Numbered from the stretch's first letter, positions 1 through 9,539 are shown. The stretch is 38,482 nt of DNA from Nitrospirota bacterium (GCA_016217695.1 JACRHE010000115.1:1-38482), one strand, 5' to 3'. Program-made: numbers and translations. The notes: a model not told the origin generated them from the sequence alone.

Positions 1-115
1 CATTAAAAAAAGATGCCCCCTCAAATCTCCTGAAAGCCTTCAGGTCTCATTATAGCGCAAAAGCCGGTTTATTTATCTGTCGCGTAATTTCAGCTTCAAT
101 TTCTTCCCCGCCTCC

Positions 116-123
116 TATAAAAT
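116..123 (+). promoter_or_regulatory. Probable -10 element of larC
   Basis: TATAAAAT lies 12 bases before the larC ATG. No Shine-Dalgarno motif is visible between it and the ATG. Transcription from this box would start within a few bases of the start codon, giving a very short leader. I see no convincing -35 hexamer; CTTCAA at 94-99 is the best candidate. Inference only. Confidence 0.4.
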
Positions 124-135
124 AGCCTTGAATAT

Positions 136-1332
136 ATGAAGAAGAAGAGGCCATTAAAGATAGCCTACCTTGACTGTTTTTCCGGCATAAGCGGCGATAT
201 GTGCCTTGGCGCGCTGGTTGACGCAGGGGCTCCCCTTAAAGAGATTGAAAAAAGACTGGCGAAGCTGCCTGTTAAAGGGTACTCCCTTGCAAGCCGCAAG
301 GTAAGCCGCTGCGGTCTGCCCGCAACAAAGGTCGATGTCATGTTGACAGTGAAGGGCAGGAAGGAAGGCGCAAGAAAATGGGAAGATATCGCAAGGATCA
401 TCGAAACCTCCGCATTGCCTGAATCAATAAAAAGAGACGGGGAAAAAATCTTCAGAACTCTCTTCAGGGCAGAGGCCAGGGTTCACGGCCTGCCGTTGAA
501 CAAGATACACCTCCATGAACTCGGCGCCGTAGACTGCCTCGTAGACATCTTCGGCACATTGATAGGACTTAATCTCCTCGGCATAGATGCAGTCTACTCT
601 TCTTCCCTGAACCTGGGCAGCGGCACGGTAAAGACAGAACATGGCATCCTGCCTGTGCCTGCACCGGCTGCGGCAGAGCTGCTTAAGGGTCTGCCGGTCT
701 ATTCCTCGGGGATTCCCCTTGAACTGACTACACCAACAGGCGCTGCAATCGTTAAGACGCTTGCAATGGGGTTCGGCAATATTCCCCACTTTGTCATTGA
801 GACTGCCGGCACAGGAGCGGGCAGCAGAGACTTGCCGGAACAGCCCAATGTCCTGAGGATACTCATAGGAGAGGCGCTGAAGGGCAGCTTACCGGAAGCC
901 GTGACCGTAATAGAGACAAACATAGACGACATGAGCCCCCAGGTCTTTGAGTATCTTGCAGAGAGGCTTTTCAGGGAAGGTGCCCTGGATGTCTTCCTGA
1001 CCCCTATAACCATGAAGAAGATGCGGCCTGCGGTCAAACTCAGCGTTGTATGCGATCATGAGAAAAAGGACAGGATGATTGATCTTATTCTGACTGAAAC
1101 AACCAGCATAGGAGTCAGATATTATGAGACATCCCGGGTTACGATGCAGAGACAGGTCAAAGAGGTAAAAACAAAACATGGAATAATACGGATAAAGATA
1201 TCCGGCTTCGGAGATTCTCCGGCAAGGTTCACCCCCGAATACGATGACTGCAGGAGGGCCGCTGAAAAAACCGGCATCCCGCTCCTTGAGATAATGAAAG
1301 AGGCTGAGGCAGCTGCAAAAAAAAGTTTATAG
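136..1332 (+). CDS. larC: LarC-family nickel pincer cofactor synthesis protein (DUF111)
   Basis: This 398-residue protein has the features of LarC, which inserts nickel into the pyridinium dithiocarboxylate precursor in a CTP-dependent reaction to make the nickel-pincer cofactor of lactate racemase-type enzymes. Visible family motifs are FSGISGDM at residues 15-22, a His-rich HLHELGAVDCLVD stretch near 125, HGILPVPAPA near 168 and ETNIDDMSPQ near 260. In Lactobacillus the protein is made from two reading frames by frameshifting; here it is one uninterrupted frame of full length. No larA, larB or larE is in the window, so the substrate enzyme cannot be named. It is convergent with the next gene, with 15 bases between the stops. 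The ATG lacks a ribosome binding site and sits just after a TATAAAAT box. Confidence 0.93.
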   Translation: MKKKRPLKIAYLDCFSGISGDMCLGALVDAGAPLKEIEKRLAKLPVKGYSLASRKVSRCGLPATKVDVMLTVKGRKEGARKWEDIARIIETSALPESIKRDGEKIFRTLFRAEARVHGLPLNKIHLHELGAVDCLVDIFGTLIGLNLLGIDAVYSSSLNLGSGTVKTEHGILPVPAPAAAELLKGLPVYSSGIPLELTTPTGAAIVKTLAMGFGNIPHFVIETAGTGAGSRDLPEQPNVLRILIGEALKGSLPEAVTVIETNIDDMSPQVFEYLAERLFREGALDVFLTPITMKKMRPAVKLSVVCDHEKKDRMIDLILTETTSIGVRYYETSRVTMQRQVKEVKTKHGIIRIKISGFGDSPARFTPEYDDCRRAAEKTGIPLLEIMKEAEAAAKKSL

Positions 1333-1347
1333 AAATTAATGAGACGT

Positions 1348-2691
1348 TCATCTCGGCAGTATAAAATAGAAGTTATTCCCGTAATCAGTAGGTTCATAGC
1401 CTGCAACCCCGCCGTGGATCTCGACCGCGTTTTTGATAAAGGCCAGGCCATGGCCGGTGCCGGGCCTGTCAGAGGCGTTTGAGCCCCTGAACTCCTCCTG
1501 AAAAAGCCTTTCCCTCTCCTGCGGAAGGATATGCGGCCCTGAACTGAAGACATTGTATTTGATACCATCCCTGCCCGGTCCGAAGAAGTCCTTCATGACC
1601 TCATGCCCGTAGGCCATATATTTCTTCTTCCCGCCGAAGATATCCACCTCATCCGTATATTTCAGAGCATTTGAAAAAAGGTTGGCGTATACCTGGGCTA
1701 TCAGCCCCACGTCGACAACGGTGATGACCTCTTCCTCCGGGATTCCGCTAAGACGGTCATCAATCATAATGCCGGCCCTCTGGAACTGCTCGATGTACCT
1801 CTCAAGCTGGGGCTGTACCACATCCTTCTTCATATTGCAGGGCTTGGTCCGCAAGGTGAGCCTGCCCTGGTCAAAATGGCTCTTTCTGAAGAGCGTCTCT
1901 ATAAAGAGACTCATATTCCTGTAATGCTTCTCTATGTTCTCAAGGTCCCCTGAAAGCCCGCTGTTGACATCAGAAAGCTCCTTCACGACCTCTTCCATGC
2001 CTTCCTTATCGAACTTCAGACCTGCAAGGCGTTCGGCAAGCATTCTCTCTATCTCCTTATTCATCATCACCTTTGCCCTCAGGCGGCGCAGAAAAAGCTT
2101 ATAGACCATGTTCGGAACAATAATATTATGCTCTATATCAGCCACAAGGGAGCGGATGAATCTCAGGTGTTCTGCATTTCTCTCAACGAGGAACTTGTTA
2201 TGCATCCTGAAGCCGATACGGTTGGCGTATTTTTCGAAGAAGAGCTCTGTATGGATATCACGGCTTTTTACCGGAAATACCTCCAGAAGCCCTATGACGT
2301 CCTCTTCAATATGAAACGGGAGCTTATCTATGCTCAGTTTCTTCCCGCGTATTGTCAGCACAAGGCTGTCCTGCTCCGAATAGTAGGGACTGTCGTTAGG
2401 CCGTATATGCGAGGGGGCCGGAGCATGCAAGGCATCTGCCTCGTCCTCTGTTGTCGCCATTAACGAAAGGGCATTGAGTTTGGGATCTGTGATATAAAGG
2501 CGGGCATCGAGATCAAAGAAACTCGCCGGGATCGCGACACAAAGCCGATAAAAATCCTCTATACCGTCAAATTCCTGGGCAAGATCAAAGAACGTCTTGA
2601 GCGCGTCATTTTCCACCCGGGTGAAATCATACCGCTGATAATCCGCCTTTTTCCTTTCTATACGTTCTGTCACATTCATTGGTACAGCCAT
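1348..2691 (-). CDS. Histidine kinase-like ATPase, cytoplasmic
   Basis: 447 residues with no membrane segment. The N-terminal 170 residues look like a divergent sensor domain that I cannot assign. IEHNIIVP near residue 187 fills the position of a phosphoacceptor His box but is not canonical. The C-terminal part is a HATPase: NLFSNALKY near 335 is the N box and GTGHGLAFIKNAVEIHGG near 411 is the G2 region. The usual DTGIGI G1 box is degenerate, replaced by a segment around NVFSSGPHI. A purine-rich GGGAAGGG precedes the start. No cognate response regulator is adjacent, so it is probably an orphan kinase. It lies downstream of rpoD, separated by a strong terminator. Confidence 0.75.
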   Translation of the reverse strand: MAVPMNVTERIERKKADYQRYDFTRVENDALKTFFDLAQEFDGIEDFYRLCVAIPASFFDLDARLYITDPKLNALSLMATTEDEADALHAPAPSHIRPNDSPYYSEQDSLVLTIRGKKLSIDKLPFHIEEDVIGLLEVFPVKSRDIHTELFFEKYANRIGFRMHNKFLVERNAEHLRFIRSLVADIEHNIIVPNMVYKLFLRRLRAKVMMNKEIERMLAERLAGLKFDKEGMEEVVKELSDVNSGLSGDLENIEKHYRNMSLFIETLFRKSHFDQGRLTLRTKPCNMKKDVVQPQLERYIEQFQRAGIMIDDRLSGIPEEEVITVVDVGLIAQVYANLFSNALKYTDEVDIFGGKKKYMAYGHEVMKDFFGPGRDGIKYNVFSSGPHILPQERERLFQEEFRGSNASDRPGTGHGLAFIKNAVEIHGGVAGYEPTDYGNNFYFILPR

Positions 2692-2749
2692 GGCAAAATA
2701 CCCTTCCCCTTCTTCTGATAATTCAGTGCTATCATTTTATCACAAAAAC

Positions 2750-2780
2750 AAAAAGCCCCCGGTTGTTCCGGGGGCTTTTT
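2750..2780 (-). terminator. Rho-independent terminator of rpoD
   Basis: This is a perfect 13-bp inverted repeat, AAAAAGCCCCCGG, with a five-base TTGTT loop. On the minus strand it lies 20 bases after the rpoD stop and is followed by a T-rich run. The symmetry also gives a T-run on the plus strand. Confidence 0.92.
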
Positions 2781-2799
2781 GCGTTAACTTGCTATCAAC

Positions 2800-4233
2800 T
2801 TAAGCTGCTGAAAGCTCTTTCAGAGCCTTGAGCCTGCTTGGATGTTTCAGTTTTCTCAAGGCCTTTGCCTCAATCTGCCTCACCCTTTCGCGGGTCAGAG
2901 AGAGCCGTTTTCCCACCTCTTCAAGGGTGTGGTCACGATCAACGCCTATGCCGAACCTCAGGCAGATCACCTTCTCTTCCTTGGGCGTCAGGGTCTTCAG
3001 GATCATCAGCATCTGCTCAGTCGTCTCGATCTTCTCAGCATCTGCATACGGGGAGGGACTCGTCTTGTCTCCGATGAAATCTTCCAGGCTCGTGTCCTCA
3101 TCCCCGACAGGGGTCTGAAGGGCTATGGGGTCCTGGACCGCCTTGAAGACCTCTTCCACCTTCCTCGTCGGAACCCCTAATTTCCTGGCGATCTCGTCAT
3201 TGCCCGGCTCTCTTCCTATCTGCTGGGTCAGCTCCCTGGATGCGCGGGTGACCTTGTTGTAAAACTCCATCATATGCACCGGAACCCGGATCGTCTTTGT
3301 CTGGTCAATAAGTGCCCGCGTTATGGCCTGGCGTATCCACCAGGTTGCATACGTGCTGAACTTGAACCCTTTCTCATACTTAAACTTGTCCACCGCCCTC
3401 ATGAGTCCGATATTGCCTTCCTGAATAAGGTCAAGCAGTGAAAGGCCCTTGCCCAGATAGTTCTTCGCAATATTCACAACCAGCCTCAGGTTACGGCTCG
3501 TCAGTTCGTTCTTTGCCTCGCTGTAGAGAATCCTCGCCCTTGAGATCCGGTCCCATCTGTCTCTCAGGTCATCTATCCCGATACCGGTTTCGACTTCAAC
3601 CTGTTTGTACAGGCCCCTTGCCTCTTTCTCGATCTCCATCAATTTTGCCGGTTTGCTTCCCTTTTTCTTTCTGGCAGCTATGGACCTTCTCAAGTCCCGG
3701 AGAGATCCGTACTTCGCTATCATCCTGTCTGCCTTCTCAACCTGTTCCATGAGGCCATCAAGCCGGTCCAGGGTCAAACCCAGGGCCTCGTCAGGACCTT
3801 CCTCAGCAACCTCTTCATCCTGCTCTGCTTCATCGACCTCAATGGTCTCTTCCAGCCTACTGTACAAAGGCATGGCTGTGACTATTTCCCGTATGATCTC
3901 CCTTCCCTGTTCAAGTCTCCTGGCTATCTCCGTCTCTTCAGCCCTTGAAAGGATAGTTATATTACCCATAGAATGGAAGTAGGCCTGGACCAGATCCTCT
4001 GACTTCTCGTATTCAGCCGGCTCTTCCTCCCCAGGGGCAACTTCTCCGAATACATCCTCCTCTTCATTGGCAACCACCTCAACACCCATATCCTGAAGGG
4101 TCTCGATAAGCTCTTCCAGTTCTTCAGGAGAAAATGTCTCCGGGGAAAATGCATCGATTATCTCGTCATGGCTCAGCACACCCCGTCTCTTGCCGAGATC
4201 TATCAGCTCCTCGAATATATCACTTTTGTTCAT
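2800..4233 (-). CDS. rpoD: RNA polymerase primary sigma factor
   Basis: 477 residues of sigma-70 group 1. Region 1.1 occupies about the first 80 residues. Region 2 contains [20 protein letters not shown] and the -10-reading stretch [13 protein letters not shown]. Region 4 ends in [20 protein letters not shown], the helix-turn-helix that reads the -35 element. It is shorter than the 613-residue E. coli protein mainly because the non-conserved region between 1.2 and 2 is reduced to an acidic linker. The start is set by a GGAGG just upstream. It is followed by a perfect terminator, so it is probably transcribed alone. It diverges from xseA. Confidence 0.97.
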   Translation of the reverse strand: MNKSDIFEELIDLGKRRGVLSHDEIIDAFSPETFSPEELEELIETLQDMGVEVVANEEEDVFGEVAPGEEEPAEYEKSEDLVQAYFHSMGNITILSRAEETEIARRLEQGREIIREIVTAMPLYSRLEETIEVDEAEQDEEVAEEGPDEALGLTLDRLDGLMEQVEKADRMIAKYGSLRDLRRSIAARKKKGSKPAKLMEIEKEARGLYKQVEVETGIGIDDLRDRWDRISRARILYSEAKNELTSRNLRLVVNIAKNYLGKGLSLLDLIQEGNIGLMRAVDKFKYEKGFKFSTYATWWIRQAITRALIDQTKTIRVPVHMMEFYNKVTRASRELTQQIGREPGNDEIARKLGVPTRKVEEVFKAVQDPIALQTPVGDEDTSLEDFIGDKTSPSPYADAEKIETTEQMLMILKTLTPKEEKVICLRFGIGVDRDHTLEEVGKRLSLTRERVRQIEAKALRKLKHPSRLKALKELSAA

Positions 4234-4336
4234 CTAAACCTCCTCCACAATCCTCCCGGCAGAACAACCGCCTCAGGGAGAATTCCTCTTTATATGTAAG
4301 GCCTGAAATATTCAGGCCAATGCTGCTCAACCGTTT

Positions 4337-4366
4337 ATTATATACTTATACCATATATATTGATAA
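4337..4366 (-). promoter_or_regulatory. Candidate rpoD promoter
   Basis: On the minus strand TTATCA and TATAAT are separated by 18 bases, about 100 bases upstream of the rpoD start. The region is very AT-rich, so a chance match is possible. Confidence 0.35.
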
Positions 4367-4421
4367 TTTATAGGAACATTTTGAAGAAAATATGAAGTGA
4401 TCGCCTCCCTTTTGCTGTTCT

Positions 4422-4451
4422 TTGCTATTCCCCTGACCTGTTTTTTATAAT
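4422..4451 (+). promoter_or_regulatory. Candidate xseA promoter, leaderless geometry
   Basis: TTGCTA and a consensus TATAAT are separated by 18 bases. The TATAAT ends at 4451 and the xseA ATG begins at 4458. That is where transcription itself should start, so the mRNA would have no leader. Confidence 0.5.
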
Positions 4452-4457
4452 GAGTGG

Positions 4458-5762
4458 ATGGAAAAGCTCTCCATAAACAGGACCGCCTGCAGCCTTTATG
4501 AACTTGCCGGCCTGATAAAAACTGCCGTCTCTGACTCCTTTCCCGAGTCCTTATGGGTCATCGCCGAGATAGCCGAACTGAAGTGCAACCCAAAGGGCCA
4601 CTGCTACCTGGAGCTGGTCGAAAAGAATAAGGATCAGACCGTCGCACAGATAAAGGCCACTTGCTGGTCCTATGAGTACAGGAGAATCAGTCGCACCTTT
4701 GAAAAGGCAACCGGCGAATCCCTGAATCCGGGGATGAAGATAATGCTGCTGGCCTCTGTTGCCTTCCATGAGGTGTACGGCCTGAGCCTCAATATCAGGG
4801 ACATCGATCCGACCTATACCATGGGAGAAATGGCCCGAAGAAAAAAAGAGGTAATAGAACGGCTTCACAAAGAAGGGGTTATAGGACTGAACAGGGAGCT
4901 GCCCCTGCCCCTCGTGCCCCAGAAGATCGCCGTCATATCCTCCAAAACAGCAGCGGGATATGGCGATTTCTTCCATCAACTCGATACAAACCCCTATGGT
5001 TACAGGTTCGTCCATATCCTATTCCCTGCCCTGATGCAGGGTCGCGAGGCAGAGGCCTCGATCATCTCCAGTCTCCTGCAGATCAGCAAAAAGAGGCGTC
5101 TCTTTGACATCGCTGTTATCATCAGAGGCGGCGGATCAGTGACGGATCTGAGCTGCTTTGACAGCTACGAACTTGCATGCCATATCGCCAGGTCACCCCT
5201 TCCTGTTATCACAGGCATAGGCCATGAAAAAGACGATACAGTGGCCGATATCGTTGCCCATACCAGAATGAAGACGCCTACGGCAGTGGCAGAGTTCCTC
5301 ATATCAGGGATGAGAGAGTTCGAAGAAGGGATCCTGGAGATTCAGCAGAGGATCCATTCATGCACCGGCCGGATATTAAGAGATGAGGGATACAGGCTGG
5401 ACCGGGTCAGCCAAAGGCTTTCCTTCATCCCCTCCCAACTGGCGCTATCAGCAGGAAACAGGCTGGAAATGCTCTCGAAAGACCTGGAGAGCAGGATACG
5501 GGACTGTTTCCGGAACGAGAGAAACAGACAGGGAGGCATGGAGCAGGCGATCAGGCTGCTGGACCCGGCACAGGTCCTGAGGCGGGGTTACAGCATCACC
5601 CGCCATAAGGGAAAGATCCTGAGGGATGCCTCATTAATCAGAAAGGGAGACACGCTCCGGACAACTCTCTCAAACGGAGCAATCACGAGCATCGCGAAAA
5701 TAACAGAGGAGGATAAAGGGCATGAGCAGACAGAAACAGCTTACCTACTCCCAGGCTTCTAG
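4458..5762 (+). CDS. xseA: Exodeoxyribonuclease VII large subunit
   Basis: The 434-residue catalytic subunit of exonuclease VII, which degrades single-stranded DNA from both ends in recombination and repair. The N-terminal OB-fold covers about residues 10-110, from YELAGLIKTAV through WVIAEIAELK. The nuclease core has PQKIAVISSKTAAGYGDF, the family signature IIRGGGSVTDLSCFDSYELA and TGIGHEKDDTVADIVAHTR. A helical C-terminal part follows. E. coli XseA is 456 residues, so this is full length. No Shine-Dalgarno motif precedes the ATG. The end overlaps xseB by 41 bases. Confidence 0.96.
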   Translation: MEKLSINRTACSLYELAGLIKTAVSDSFPESLWVIAEIAELKCNPKGHCYLELVEKNKDQTVAQIKATCWSYEYRRISRTFEKATGESLNPGMKIMLLASVAFHEVYGLSLNIRDIDPTYTMGEMARRKKEVIERLHKEGVIGLNRELPLPLVPQKIAVISSKTAAGYGDFFHQLDTNPYGYRFVHILFPALMQGREAEASIISSLLQISKKRRLFDIAVIIRGGGSVTDLSCFDSYELACHIARSPLPVITGIGHEKDDTVADIVAHTRMKTPTAVAEFLISGMREFEEGILEIQQRIHSCTGRILRDEGYRLDRVSQRLSFIPSQLALSAGNRLEMLSKDLESRIRDCFRNERNRQGGMEQAIRLLDPAQVLRRGYSITRHKGKILRDASLIRKGDTLRTTLSNGAITSIAKITEEDKGHEQTETAYLLPGF

Positions 5763-5985
5763 AGAACTTCAGCAGATCATCAGCGAGATAGAGTCTGAGA
5801 ATGTCGATCTTGACGTGCTCGCGGAAAAGGTAAAGAGGGCCACCTATCTGATTAAATTCTGCAAGTCCAGACTGAGGGATACGGAAGAGGAGGTCAAAAA
5901 GGTACTCACAGAGATAGAGGATAAAGCAGAGGAAACCGGAGCCGGGGATGGAGCTTCGGATAAAAATCAGCAGGACATTACGTAA
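5722..5985 (+). CDS. xseB: Exodeoxyribonuclease VII small subunit
   Basis: 87 residues. LTYSQASRELQQIISEIES followed by VDLDVLAEKVKRA is the standard XseB helical hairpin that wraps on XseA. The start is supported by GAGGAGG inside the end of xseA. The gene begins 41 bases before the xseA stop, an unusually long overlap that suggests translational coupling. The last 20 residues are acidic, low in complexity and probably disordered. Confidence 0.94.
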   Translation: MSRQKQLTYSQASRELQQIISEIESENVDLDVLAEKVKRATYLIKFCKSRLRDTEEEVKKVLTEIEDKAEETGAGDGASDKNQQDIT

Positions 5986-5996
5986 ACGCAGTCAAA

Positions 5997-6692
5997 ATGC
6001 CCTTCAGTCTGAAGAACGAGCTTCAAAAACTTGCAGATCCTGAAAAGGCGAAGTTTCTGGCCGGTTTTTTCAAGACCGGAAAAGGCCAGTACGGAGAAGG
6101 GGATATCTTTCTGGGCATTAACGTTCCCCTTCAGCGCCGCGTGGCCAAAAGACATCCGGATCTGACCCTGCCTGAGCTGAAAGAACTCCTCTTAAGCAGG
6201 GTTCACGAGCACAGGCTGGTGGCTCTTCTTATACTTGTCGAAAAATACAAGAGAGCTGATCTGCAAGTCAAAAAGGAGATATACCGCTTTTATCTTGAGA
6301 ATTCAGCTTCCGTTGACAACTGGGACCTGGTTGATCTTTCGGCTCCGAACATCCCGGGCGACTATTTACTTGAAAGGGACAGGAAAATCCTTTACGTACT
6401 CGCTAAATCAGACAACCTCTGGCACCGGAGGATTGCGATACTTTCAACCTTTGCCTTCATAAGACAGAACCAGTTCGACGATACCCTCGGGATATCGGAG
6501 ATACTCCTAAACGACACGCAGGACCTCATTCACAAGGCAGTCGGCTGGATGCTGAGGGAAGTGGGCAAAAGGGACCAAAAGAGGCTGGAGACCTTCCTGA
6601 AGAGGCACTATAAGAAGATGCCGAGGACAATGCTGAGGTATGCTATCGAGAGATTTGATGAGGAAAAGAGGAGATGGTATTTGAAGACTTAG
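5997..6692 (+). CDS. AlkD-like DNA alkylation repair glycosylase
   Basis: 231 residues made of HEAT-like helical repeats. Family members excise N3- and N7-alkylated purines without base flipping. SVDNWDLVDLSAPNIPGDYL carries the Trp and Asp equivalent to the AlkD catalytic pair, and NLWHRRIAILSTFAFIR and IHKAVGWMLREVGKRD are conserved repeat helices with aromatic residues for backbone contacts. Length matches the 237-residue Bacillus cereus AlkD. It begins 11 bases after xseB on the same strand, so a DNA-repair operon with xseAB is likely. No clear ribosome binding site is visible. Confidence 0.88.
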   Translation: MPFSLKNELQKLADPEKAKFLAGFFKTGKGQYGEGDIFLGINVPLQRRVAKRHPDLTLPELKELLLSRVHEHRLVALLILVEKYKRADLQVKKEIYRFYLENSASVDNWDLVDLSAPNIPGDYLLERDRKILYVLAKSDNLWHRRIAILSTFAFIRQNQFDDTLGISEILLNDTQDLIHKAVGWMLREVGKRDQKRLETFLKRHYKKMPRTMLRYAIERFDEEKRRWYLKT

Positions 6693-6713
6693 ATGAATTT
6701 ATACGCAGGCAGC

Positions 6714-6929
6714 CTAAAACTTTGCAATCCCTGCCAGGCCGCAATAGCCCTTCCTCTGTTCCGGCTCATCCTTCCAGGATGTCTCATAACCGCCGCAGCT
6801 GATACATACCTGGGGGACGTCCTCAGCCCATCTCCAGGCCATGCAGTCGGATACGATGCATTTCATCCTCGAGTTGCCAAACGTCATGTGGCACCATCTC
6901 TCTTTTGCATCTTCTGCTGTTAGAAGCAT
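6714..6929 (-). CDS. Small Cys-rich protein with CMAWRW motif
   Basis: 71 residues. AEDAKERWCHMTF, KCIVSDCMAWRW and GYCGLAG match the pattern of a small conserved protein I have seen in other proteobacteria; its function is unknown to me. It has six cysteines, several in a spacing suitable for a metal or Fe-S ligand set. The start is fixed by GAGGTGA on the minus strand, which overlaps the stop of the upstream gene, so it is the last gene of the FecR operon. It ends close to the convergent alkD-like gene (21 bases). Confidence 0.75.
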   Translation of the reverse strand: MLLTAEDAKERWCHMTFGNSRMKCIVSDCMAWRWAEDVPQVCISCGGYETSWKDEPEQRKGYCGLAGIAKF

Positions 6930-6939
6930 CCTGTCACCT

Positions 6940-7638
6940 CTACCCTAGATAGGCCGAAAAGTAACGCCTCATTCCCTTCAGAGTCGTCTCAGCGGTCAGG
7001 GGGATCATACTGGCAAAGCAGTCGAGGTTGACCAGCGCGTTGAGGTTGGCATCCTTTTTCGCGGCCTCGGCAAGCCTCTGTGCAAAATCCCTGTTCACCT
7101 TGCTCACCTCCGAGTAGATCGCGCTCAGGCCCTCAAGGCTCCAGTTCGCTGCCCTGCCGTCCTGCAGCAGGAAGAACTGGGACATCAGATACATCGAGGT
7201 CATCCTGAAGATCGTCTCCTCTATGGTTGCAAAGGGCAGATGAAACCTCACCATGGGCTTGAGATGCTCCAATACAGGGCATCCGCTGGTGACCATGATG
7301 ATACCTATGAGCGAACTCAGACCTGCCTGTATCGTGGTATCCTTTGTATACTGCCTGTCTTCGGTGGATACAATAACAGTCACACCTTCATACGAAAAAT
7401 AATCCTTAAACTCCTCCACGATCCCTGAGAGGTTCTGCGCAACCGGACAGTAGCTGTTGACAGTCTCGTCGAGCGTGCAGTTAGAGCACCTGTTCCTCTG
7501 GAGCTCTGCCCAGGATGGCGGAGGAAGAAAAGCCCCTGGACTCAGTGAGAGGGTATCCCTGTCAAGGGTGATGCTGAAGGTCTTGTTCCCGCCGTCCCTG
7601 AAGCCAAAGGAATAGTCTATCGCAAACAGCCCAGCCAT
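6940..7638 (-). CDS. Conserved hypothetical protein with CxxC...C motif
   Basis: 232 residues with no signal peptide or membrane helix. The N-terminal third is beta-rich (FAIDYSFGFRDGG, FSITLDRDTLSL). CSNCTLDETVNSYCPVA near residue 52 looks like a metal-binding knuckle. The C-terminal part is helical, ending with TAETTLKGMRRYFSAYLG. I do not recognise a characterised family. Its ATG shares a base with the stop of the FecR-domain gene (TAATG), so the two are translationally coupled. Confidence 0.75.
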   Translation of the reverse strand: MAGLFAIDYSFGFRDGGNKTFSITLDRDTLSLSPGAFLPPPSWAELQRNRCSNCTLDETVNSYCPVAQNLSGIVEEFKDYFSYEGVTVIVSTEDRQYTKDTTIQAGLSSLIGIIMVTSGCPVLEHLKPMVRFHLPFATIEETIFRMTSMYLMSQFFLLQDGRAANWSLEGLSAIYSEVSKVNRDFAQRLAEAAKKDANLNALVNLDCFASMIPLTAETTLKGMRRYFSAYLG

Positions 7639-9440
7639 TATTTCCTGCCCCTGCCCTCCACGTCGAATAACTTCGGCTTCTCTATCGCTCCGCCTTCGGT
7701 CCGCTTTTCCTTTTTCTCTTCAACCTCCTTTGTCTGCCTGGTCACGCTCCTTCTCTGTGAAGATGACGATGATTTTACCTCACCCTTTGTCCTCGCCGGC
7801 TTCTCAGGTAGCGAAAGTCCCTTCCCGGCCTTTTCCCCTGAAGATCTCTCTTTGACCCTTCCCTGCTTTTTCAAGGGAGCAACAGGAAGGTCTGAAGGAG
7901 CGGACGGCTTTACAGGAAGCCTCTCCTGAGGCGGCTTTCCTATGCCCTTTCGGGTTGTTGTGGCCTCATCGTCACGCCCTGGCAGGCCCTCAAGCGGCTG
8001 CACCTGTCTGCGGGGAGCAGTATCTTTCTCCGGCATTCGCAAATCCCCGCCGGTCCTCTCTTTTACCCTGTTAAAGGGCATGGTCTTTTGAGGCGCATCA
8101 GGCCTGAACACTGAGCGATTCTGTTCCCTGACAAACGGCCTGGCTTCTCTCAGCTCTTTCGGCTTCAACCTGCTTATGGGTGCAGGAGGCAGCTTCGCCT
8201 GCGGGATATCTCTTACCACAGGCATAAAGGTCGCTCTTTCAGGCCGTAACAGGGGTCTGCCGATGCTCGGCCTATCCCTGAGAAAGGGATTATCCTTGAT
8301 CCTGATATCCACATGCCTGCCCCTGAGAAACGTATCAGGATGGAGAATCGTGACAGCATGGGGAATACGGGCATGCCTGTATATCTGGTTTATGCTGATA
8401 TTGGCTATATTGATGTTTATCAGGTTCACGCTGTGCGGCCCATAATTGCCGTAGCCGTAGTAAATCTCGCCGGGAGCAAGAGGCACCCAGGCAACATAGT
8501 TCGGCGTGTTAACCCATCCTACGAATCCCGGCCCCCAGTAAACAGAGCCCCTCACAGGCGGCACCCAGAACCATCCGATGGAAGCGACAAACGACCATCT
8601 GCCGTAATGATAGGGTGCCCATCCCCAGGGTTCATAAGATACCCAGACGTAGTCCCCGCCTATCCATGTCCATCTGCCGTGGCGGTAAGGCGCCCATCCG
8701 GCAGACACCATCACAGTCGGGGTCCAGACATATCCATAGTCTCTTGTATATACCCATTTGCCGTTATCGTCAAAATCGTTCGAATATGTCTCAAGCTCGT
8801 CCGGCAGGTACCTGGAGCTGTATCTCCGCTCGTAGAGCCTGCGATTTCGCTCCTTATTCCACTCTTCCCAATCATCTGCCGGCCCTATAGCCCCCAGCTC
8901 CGCGCGCGTCTCCCCTGTCAGGGCCAGGGTATAGTTTTCGGTCACCTTTATCCTGCCGTTTCTGTTCTCGGCGTATACATAGCCTCTCAAAACCGAGACA
9001 TCGGTATCCCCGTCTTTGTCGACGTCCACATTGAAGATCGATTTCTCAAACCCCCTGACAGAGGAAACAGGGGTATCCAGCTGGATAACATCCTTTTTCG
9101 AGCCCCTGAAATATACATAAGCCCTTCCGCTGTTCAGATAGAGCTGGGAAGAATCACTCTCCAGCCTCAGTATTTCGAGAGAAGAATTCCCATCAAGCCT
9201 CACGGACGTGCCGTTGCGCAGCTGAAGCTCCACCCTGCCCTCTTCAGGCACCCATATCATGTCTTCTTCCTTTAAAGGCATGTTTATGGAGGCAGGAACC
9301 CAGTCCGACGTCTCATCCGTCTTTATCTGTACATCTCCCTCGACAAGGGTAACCCTCAACTCACCGAGGCCTGAAGCAAAGGAATAGGAAGGCAGCAAAC
9401 ATAATAACAACGCCACAAAAAAAACCTTGTGCATCTTCAT
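7638..9440 (-). CDS. Exported FecR-domain / DUF6600 protein
   Basis: About 600 residues from the chosen start. That start begins MKMHKVFFVALLLCLLPSYS, a clear signal peptide, and has GAGGAGG eight bases upstream; the frame is open a further 30 codons without these features. A FecR-like domain follows (LVEGDVQIKTD, VPEEGRVELQLRNGTSVRL, DTPVSSVRG). The middle carries DUF6600 repeats rich in Trp, Tyr and Gly, such as AGWAPYRHGRWTWIGG and WGWAPYHYGRWSF. The last 200 residues are Pro-, Arg- and Lys-rich and look disordered. The basic tail may contact a polyanionic surface or cell wall; that is inference. It leads a three-gene operon. Confidence 0.85.
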   Translation of the reverse strand: MKMHKVFFVALLLCLLPSYSFASGLGELRVTLVEGDVQIKTDETSDWVPASINMPLKEEDMIWVPEEGRVELQLRNGTSVRLDGNSSLEILRLESDSSQLYLNSGRAYVYFRGSKKDVIQLDTPVSSVRGFEKSIFNVDVDKDGDTDVSVLRGYVYAENRNGRIKVTENYTLALTGETRAELGAIGPADDWEEWNKERNRRLYERRYSSRYLPDELETYSNDFDDNGKWVYTRDYGYVWTPTVMVSAGWAPYRHGRWTWIGGDYVWVSYEPWGWAPYHYGRWSFVASIGWFWVPPVRGSVYWGPGFVGWVNTPNYVAWVPLAPGEIYYGYGNYGPHSVNLININIANISINQIYRHARIPHAVTILHPDTFLRGRHVDIRIKDNPFLRDRPSIGRPLLRPERATFMPVVRDIPQAKLPPAPISRLKPKELREARPFVREQNRSVFRPDAPQKTMPFNRVKERTGGDLRMPEKDTAPRRQVQPLEGLPGRDDEATTTRKGIGKPPQERLPVKPSAPSDLPVAPLKKQGRVKERSSGEKAGKGLSLPEKPARTKGEVKSSSSSQRRSVTRQTKEVEEKKEKRTEGGAIEKPKLFDVEGRGRK

Positions 9441-9539
9441 ACCCGCATCCTCCTCACGCTTGATATTAAATTGTATCACGCATTCATTCAAACACAAAAT
9501 TTCGAAGGAACTGTGAATTTCAGCACACATTATTCATAA

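Noticed and set aside
8313-9275. A 320-codon open frame opposite the FecR-domain gene
   Set aside because: The minus strand has signal peptide, ribosome binding site and known domains; the plus frame reads as an antisense shadow with no family pattern.
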